A stretch of DNA of 6,666 nt. Source: Bacteroidota bacterium (GTDB taxonomy: Bacteria; Bacteroidota; Bacteroidia; Bacteroidales; Prolixibacteraceae). The position numbers and the translations under genes were made by a program. Numbering within the stretch: position 1 is the stretch's first letter; each line of letters opens with the position of its first letter. Location: assembly GCA_030695265.1 (NCBI GenBank), contig JAUYTA010000511.1, positions 1 to 6,666 on the forward strand. The letters are read 5' to 3'. Below are positions 6,511-6,666 of this stretch, piece after piece. Under the pieces are notes generated by a model. That model had not been told where the DNA came from. It was given only the letters and a program-made list of their open reading frames with translations, and searched no databases.

Positions 6511-6666
6511 CTACTTTATTACTTTTATTTTTATTTTTCTGAATTGTGCCAGACCACCATGATCCTGCAATCCGATCTGACCCTTTTTTGCCATTCCGTA
6601 GTATGGAAAATCCTTCCATTTTCCATTTTCTTTGCGCGATTTCCAATCATCATCCCACAAAAAATA
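6511..6666 (-). CDS. DUF1080 (3-keto-disaccharide hydrolase-like) protein, C-terminal end
   Basis: The last 51 codons of a gene entering from the right edge are readable, ending with TAG at 6511. The peptide carries KDFPYYGMAKKGQIGLQDHG followed by GLAQFRKIKIK, which is the characteristic C-terminal strand pattern of the DUF1080 family (GxIxLQDHG, then FRNIxI). Members have a jelly-roll, concanavalin-like fold; some are 3-keto-glycoside hydrolases, and they are usually exported and abundant in Bacteroidota that use plant or algal sugars. The N-terminus, any signal peptide and the catalytic residues are outside the window, so the substrate cannot be judged. The usual FRN is FRK here. It is directly followed by the PHP gene and probably shares its transcript. 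Confidence 0.83.
   Translation of the reverse strand, partial: YFLWDDDWKSRKENGKWKDFPYYGMAKKGQIGLQDHGGLAQFRKIKIKVIK

Overview
The window looks like an ordinary stretch of chromosome from a member of the Bacteroidota, probably in or near the Bacteroidales/Marinilabiliales. The phylum call rests on the AT-rich sequence, the near absence of Shine-Dalgarno sites, several start-proximal boxes of the TAnnTTTG type (the Bacteroidota -7 element), the order DUF177 - rpmF - fabH, and a DUF1080-type secreted glycoside-active protein. The genus is not recognisable by eye. Seven protein genes and one partial gene end were found. All are on the minus strand except one OmpA-like lipoprotein gene.

Layout from left to right: the N-terminal third of fabH (minus, running off the left edge); a 255-base gap holding a strong intrinsic terminator for the rpmF transcript, a candidate fabH promoter and three ACCGGAA repeats; rpmF (ribosomal protein L32); a DUF177/YceD-like gene with a clear promoter directly in front of it; a membrane-bound sensor histidine kinase without a partner regulator in view; dxs (first step of the MEP isoprenoid pathway); an 84-base divergent region where the dxs promoter and the promoter of an OmpA-like lipoprotein interleave; the OmpA-like lipoprotein gene (plus), ending 12 bases from a convergent PHP-family phosphoesterase gene of the HisJ type; and the 3' end of a DUF1080 (3-keto-disaccharide hydrolase-like) gene, 3 bases upstream of the PHP gene.

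Most of these are housekeeping genes: translation (L32, DUF177), fatty-acid initiation (FabH), isoprenoid precursors (Dxs) and envelope anchoring (OmpA-like lipoprotein). I see no mobile element, CRISPR array, RNA gene or defence system. The more interesting points are small-scale: interleaved divergent promoters at dxs, a terminator that splits rpmF from fabH, helically spaced repeats in the fabH leader, and the tight pairing of a histidinol-phosphatase-like protein with a carbohydrate-active DUF1080 protein rather than with histidine genes. Nothing here convinces me of a wholly new system.
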